A stretch of DNA of 64,000 nucleotides, taken from positions 58,937 to 122,936 of the forward strand of contig CAWZYM010000240.1 in assembly GCA_963966185.1 (NCBI GenBank), in the 5' to 3' direction. Below, piece by piece: positions 59,565 through 64,000 of the stretch; the stretch's first letter is position 1, and the number at the start of each line of letters is the position of its first letter. The stretch comes from Rhabditoides inermis. Its lineage: Eukaryota > Nematoda > Chromadorea > Rhabditida > Rhabditidae. The notes beneath the pieces were generated by a model, which saw only the letters and a list, made by a program, of their open reading frames with translations, had not been told where the DNA came from and made no database searches. The translations under genes were made by a program, and so were the position numbers.

Positions 59565-59696
59565 GCTCTCCAGTCCAAGTACTATATAGCGGGTTATATA
59601 GTTATATCTTCAGTGCAAGGTTGGAGAACATTCATGTCAAGTACCACAGCCTTTCGTTCTGGGAGCAGTATTGTCGAGAGACTGGGCACATGCTAG

Positions 59697-60718
59697 GAGG
59701 GAGCAGACCGACCTCGAGACCTGAATGCGCTGTCGGAGACGAAGGAGCAGGCGTGCGAGCTGCAGAGGCTGGTGGAGCAGTCGGCTGTGGACAGGGCGAG
59801 TGGAGAGGACGCGGCTGCCCAGCTGGCCGAGGCTCGCCAGCAGGTGCACAGCATGGAGAAGCAGCTGGCAGACGCGGCCGCCATCGCACTCACACTCGAC
59901 AACATGACTGCGCAGGCACAACACGCCAAGATGAGCCGCGCTATCGGTGCTTCAATCGTTCTACCCATTCCCATACTTTCAGGCCACCCACGATGCTTTG
60001 ATTCGCACCGTCCCGTCGAGAAGGAGGCTGTGTTCGCAGTGGAGCGGGAGGAGAACAAGAAGATTGTGTTGGAGCTGGCATCCACGCAGCAGCAGCAGCA
60101 GATGGAGTTCGGGACGATGGAAGCGCGGGCACGGGCTGCCGAGGAGGCTGCCGAGGGAGAGAGGAGGGAGAAGGACAAGGCCACCCAGCAGCTGGCAGCC
60201 ATAGTGGCCGCCGGAGAGGAGAGCGAGGCTGCGATGGAGGAGGAGAAGAGGAAGATGGGCGAGCAGATGGAGAGTGTGGGAGACGGCGAACTCGAAGCTG
60301 CGGATAGCGAGTGCAGAAACGGATGAGATGAGGCTAGTGAGTTTCCTCGTGGTGTATGTATTACCAAACTGTACTAATATAATGTTGAATGAGTTGTATT
60401 GTAGATGATGGAGCGCTTGGACAAGGTATTGCCGACCACCGAGCGACTGAAGGCGGATTGGGTTGCGGAGGAGGAGACTATGGCGGCTGAGATGGCAGCG
60501 CTGTGGGAGATGGTGGAGTGGAAGAGCGGCCAGGCGGCGAGGCTGGAGAAGGCGTGCAACGCATTCGACGACCACCACCGCAAGGAAGCAGAAGCAGCTG
60601 ATCAAAGAAGCATCAAGGAAGCAGCTGACGGCCACTCTCCTCAACCAGAAAATCGACATCTTCCCCGACTCGCTCAAGAACGTGGCTGCCGATAAGATGG
60701 AGGGAGACAAGCAGACAA
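59697..60718 (+). pseudogene. coiled-coil gene with frame break and captured AASS piece
   Basis: Segments 59697-59946, 59983-60336 and 60405-60718 join by splice sites and encode a long heptad-rich coil (LSETKEQACELQRLVEQSAV, QLAEARQQVHSMEKQLADAA, KKIVLELASTQQQQQMEFGT, MMERLDKVLPTTERLKADW). Around 60275 the coil continues better in the next frame (WETANSKLRIASAETDEMRL), so one base seems lost or gained. The last segment runs into 93 bases copied from AASS, in a different frame from the coil. No start codon or 3' end is clear. Either a pseudogene or a young chimeric gene. Confidence 0.45.
60619..60711 (+). repeat. 93-base duplicated fragment of AASS
   Basis: Matches AASS 57351-57443 with only three base differences, and similarity continues weakly into the following intron sequence (AGTGAG..., GAGTGGAGT, GTAAC-CTG). 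The AASS frame remains open through it to TGA near 60740, but differs from the frame of the host coil. Confidence 0.95.
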
Positions 60719-60957
60719 GTGAGCAAAGGGGCTATATATGATGAGTGGAGTGGAGTAGTTGTAACTCTGTGAGTGCATCGCAAACACGTTTCACATGTGA
60801 GTTATTTAGATGATTGCGTGCATATTTGTGTTGTACTTGTTTATTTTACTGGAGGTTCGTTTATACTCCAGCGACAGTTTTGTCGCAGCAGCAACCATAT
60901 ATCGCGATGCATGAATAAGAGCTGATCCTCACTGTCACTGCACCAAAAAAGAAGCAT

Positions 60958-61556
60958 GTATATAAGTCGGGTTCAATTGTCTTTTTCGCAATAATATGGA
61001 GAACTCTAAAATCGGTACATATTGCGACTAAAGTTTGTAAACTCATTCCATCATAAATAAATAACAAATAATTTTTTCAAAAAGTAAATGTTTCTGAAAA
61101 TCCAAAACATTCCGTTTTTGCATTGTAAAATCGTTTCAAAATGGGACGCACCATCGATTTGAAAGTGTTCTGCGAAATAGGCCCATGAACAGCCCACGGA
61201 CAATTTTGCAGACGTGCAGCGAGAACATATCTGCAGAATCGGCCCTCGGCCGATTTTACAGACAAAGCGCAGAGAGGGCTGAACCACCTGCAGAATCGGC
61301 TCTTGGCCGATTTTGCAGTCAGACCTAATAGCTTGTCTTGGCAAAACATTCGCCGAGCGGGAGGTTCGAACTCTCGAGATAAGAACAGTGTTCGCGATAA
61401 TAAACCACTATACTACGCTGCCACATGTTGCGGTATGCATTAAATGATAGTCGAAATATCTACCATAGACAGTTTTGCAACTTTAGTCGCATTATTTGCC
61501 AGGATCAAAATTCTCTATAACTTTGTGAAAAAAGCAATTGAACCCGACTTATATGT
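60958..61556. mobile_element. foldback element with hairpins and tRNA-like unit
   Basis: Imperfect inverted ends: TATAAGTCGGGTTCAATTG at 60961 and its complement ending at 61554, and TATTGCGACTAAAGTTTG against CAACTTTAGTCGCATTA. Inside, two hairpins of the form GCAGAATCGGCC...GGCCGATTTT (61212-61246, 61288-61320) and a minus-strand tRNA-like unit at about 61352-61428 (A box GCGTAGTATAGTGG, B box AGTTCGAACCT). It lies between coiled-coil exons. Confidence 0.75.
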
Positions 61557-61570
61557 TTTGTACATTGCAG

Positions 61571-61634
61571 CAACGACTGTCACAGGAGTATAAACGAGCC
61601 CTGGCTCTTCTCGAAGAAAGCAGGAACGAATTTC
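61571..61634 (+). CDS. isolated coiled-coil exon
   Basis: Acceptor TACATTGCAG, open segment [21 protein letters not shown], then a GTATAT donor that merges into a TA microsatellite. It is heptad-like and could be the next exon of the coiled-coil gene at 59697, but its phase does not follow from that model. Confidence 0.35.
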
Positions 61635-61636
<2 letters not shown>

Positions 61637-61695
<59 letters not shown>

Positions 61696-61711
61696 CATAC
61701 ATATATATATA
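61637..61711. repeat. (TA)n microsatellite
   Basis: About 70 bases of TA dinucleotides with small interruptions. Confidence 0.95.
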
Positions 61712-61712
61712 G

Positions 61713-62030
61713 TGGGTCCCCCGTTTTGGCGGTAGGCAAGTTGCGAATCGTCATTCTTTTATTATGCACAGGCGAATACTAGATGCGTCCGAAGGTTGCT
61801 ATCTAGTTCATTGCGCGCTATCTGAACCGATGAACCGGTGTCATTTTTGAGAAAAATTTATGGAAATGGAATGCAAAATTACTCCTTAGCTACCGTCTTC
61901 TGGATTTGATATCAAATTGCGCTGAACTACATTTGGAAATAACTTCGTTCAAAGTTTATGAAATCATACCGAATTTTCATGAGAGGTGTATCGACTAGCG
62001 CTCCGGCGCGCTGTTGCGCGCCTCCGCACT
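61713..62030. mobile_element. probable relative of the 43-kb transposon, left end
   Basis: GTGGGTCCCCCGTTTTGGCG followed by GTAGGCAAG resembles the left terminal repeat at 43021, and both are followed by a TTTTTATTATGCA/TTTTTATGCAAAT-type stretch. I could not find a matching right end, so the limit is a guess. Confidence 0.4.
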
Positions 62031-62303
62031 AGGTATACAAAACAGAAAAATAGAAGAATAGTTCGTCTTGCATGTTTGATAGTTGATTGCTCTCTAATGA
62101 CTCTTGCGAAGATACATACACGCAAGGGTTGTAGTTGAAGTGTTCAAGTTCTATGTATTTTGTATATGTAGCTTAATTTTTGTATTTTCTAACTATCTCT
62201 CCTACCTTTTTTCACTTATTTTATGTTTCACAGACGTACACTGCCTCATCTCTTTCTCCTCTACACTGTTCTGTCTACTTTCCATCCTATCTCCCTCCTC
62301 ACC

Positions 62304-62342
<39 letters not shown>

Positions 62343-64000
62343 TCGACACAGTTCTACTCTCCCCTATCTCTCCTCTCTCTCTCTCTCTTCTCCCTCTCCC
62401 ACTGTCTCGCTTTCTCTTTCTCTCTTTCTCTTTCTCTCTCAGTATTATATTCTCTAGAAACAGTATTATAATCTCTATTGTCTACTGTCAACTTTCTATA
62501 GACAATACTAACCCATGCTCTTGTTTGTCTACTGCATCTTTTTCTTCTACTGTGACAACAACTTTCTAGAGACATTACTATGTTTTCTTCTGTCTACTTT
62601 CACCTCTCGTCACCTCTTCCACTCTCACACTCACATCTGCAGTAATCACTATCACTGCGACTTTCGAGAGACAGTTATGTCTACTCTCCCTTCTCTCTCC
62701 TCTTTTCTCTCTCCTATTCTTTCTCTTTCTCTCTCTCTCCTATTCTCTCTCTTGTATACTTTCACGTCCCCGCTGCGGTGACAACAACTTTCTAGAGACA
62801 GTACTATGGTACCTTCTGTCTACTCTTCTATTTTCACATCTGCAGTAGTCACTGCGACTTTCGACAGACAGTTATGTAAAAACTTTTTTAAACAGAAAGT
62901 ACTACTCTCTTCTCTACTGTCTTCTCTCCCTACTGTCTACTCTCTCACGTTCTAAAAATATAATTTGACCGTCTGTGCTTGCCAAATGACATGTAAGGTG
63001 AACTCGATTCTCACCTCACCTCACTTCCACTCGACACTGTACTGCATCGAAAAGCGGAATTTCAGGCTGAATATGTACAAGAGTACAAGTAATAAATTCA
63101 AAACTTAGTTTCAACTGAAAAAAGAAGCAGTACATAGTTCTATTTTACGTCTACAATGACTTTGAGAAAAGAAGCCGGCTGGCGCGCCCTAACACGTTGT
63201 GCGCACGTGTGAAGGAGTTTGAAACAGTTTGAGGTTGATTTGATCGTTAGAAAGCACTATCTATTGACGTCTCGAAACATTTTACTTAAATTTCAACCTT
63301 CAACTTTTCGTTTTGTCAAAGTTATTTGTTGAAGATAGAAATTTTGTCTTTTTTAAATGACTCAATCCATTATTGTTTTATTTAGACATATTCCTATCAA
63401 AAAAGACACAACTGAGTGGATATGGGATCGGTCAGTGATTGCGAATACCAACTATTCGATATCGATCGGTTGACCTGGCGGCTGGTAGCGAGCAATCCGG
63501 TGGGCGCGACCCCAGCAAGTAACGCGCGCTCAGAAAACGTCTAATACTGTATGAAGACAAAGTCCGATCGATCTGAAACTTTGACAGAAGGGCTTGTTTG
63601 CCCATAAAAGCTTAAGTTTACAAATTGGACCCTCTATCTCGTCTGTACGAAAAGTCAATCATACTCGCCATATTTGGTGACTTTTCAAAAAAGGAAACCA
63701 GTTTCTATAATCTATTATACGTAATCTTTCTTCTATTCAATTTTTATAGAAATCGAAGATCATGAATTTTGGGTGCATTTTGGGTACATTCGCCTATTTG
63801 GGCATGAAGATGAGGTCACAGGCAGCTGGTATTGCGGCTATCGACTTTTTCTAGGTCGATTCACTACTCTCCAAATTTTGTTCTAATTGAAGTATTTTGA
63901 AATTTTTCTCCATAGTTAAGAGATTAGGTGATAACTATGATTAGGAGATCGCTATTGACGAGATATTTGGAATTTTGCGTTCTCAGGTATTGAAGAAACT
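62031..64000. other. pyrimidine-rich then AT-rich region without genes
   Basis: CT runs near 62308-62450. Several imperfect copies of a motif like ACTTTCTAGAGACAGTACTA occur between 62440 and 62890. From 63060 to the end I see no exon. Confidence 0.5.

Overview
The window is nuclear DNA of an animal, most likely a nematode. Genes are rich in short introns (about 45-500 bases, GT-AG with a few GC-AG). The nuclear receptor at 47.7-49.7 kb has a divergent ligand-binding domain of the kind expanded in nematodes. Two same-strand gene pairs lie only 140-170 bases apart, and the downstream start codon sits at or just after a splice-acceptor-like AG, which looks like nematode operons with trans-splicing (RACK1 then ATAD1; RPS24 then SSNA1). 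I cannot name the species.

Layout. 0-3.2 kb: mostly non-genic, with (GA)n and (AAT)n microsatellites and one orphan terminal exon. 3.2-6.3 kb: two convergent, unrecognised four-transmembrane protein genes, the second carrying a tRNA-Ser gene inside an intron. 6.5-8.2 kb: weak minus-strand gene evidence, including a small gene with an in-frame UGA. 8.9-11.1 kb: an AT-hook/PHD-finger gene whose C-terminus looks transposon-derived and whose frame is broken. 12.4-14.9 kb: the ATAD1/RACK1 pair (minus). 16.1-26.8 kb: a long PDZ-GEF (RapGEF2/6 type) gene with about 34 exons. 27.4-29.8 kb: an AT-hook protein of unknown function (minus), with an intronic tRNA-Glu. 30.6-37.4 kb: repeat territory, with a 636-base foldback element followed by a three-fold complex repeat holding tRNA-like modules, G-run hairpins and a duplicated Cys-rich gene. 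39.6-41.3 kb: an unrecognised basic protein (minus). 43.9-44.5 kb: a bHLH factor of the BHLHE22/23-Olig group (minus). 47.7-49.7 kb: nuclear hormone receptor (+). 49.9-51.1 kb: the SSNA1/RPS24 pair (minus). 52.1-58.0 kb: bifunctional lysine-ketoglutarate reductase/saccharopine dehydrogenase AASS (+). 59.1-59.6 kb: a BPI/LBP-like fragment (minus). 59.7-61.6 kb: a frame-broken coiled-coil gene that has acquired a 93-base piece of AASS. 61.6-64 kb: repeats, no gene seen.

The recognised genes are ordinary housekeeping and regulatory genes: translation (RACK1, RPS24), mitochondrial/peroxisomal outer-membrane protein quality control (ATAD1), Rap GTPase signalling (PDZ-GEF), lysine catabolism (AASS), centriole/microtubule organisation (SSNA1), transcription factors (bHLH, NHR). 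They do not form one pathway. The most unusual content is the repeats: at least four separate inverted-repeat (foldback) elements and one tandem complex carry tRNA-like modules with intact-looking internal promoter boxes. One foldback also contains five perfect 30-base palindromes. Exon boundaries were read by eye from splice sites, phase and family knowledge and may be off by a base in places.
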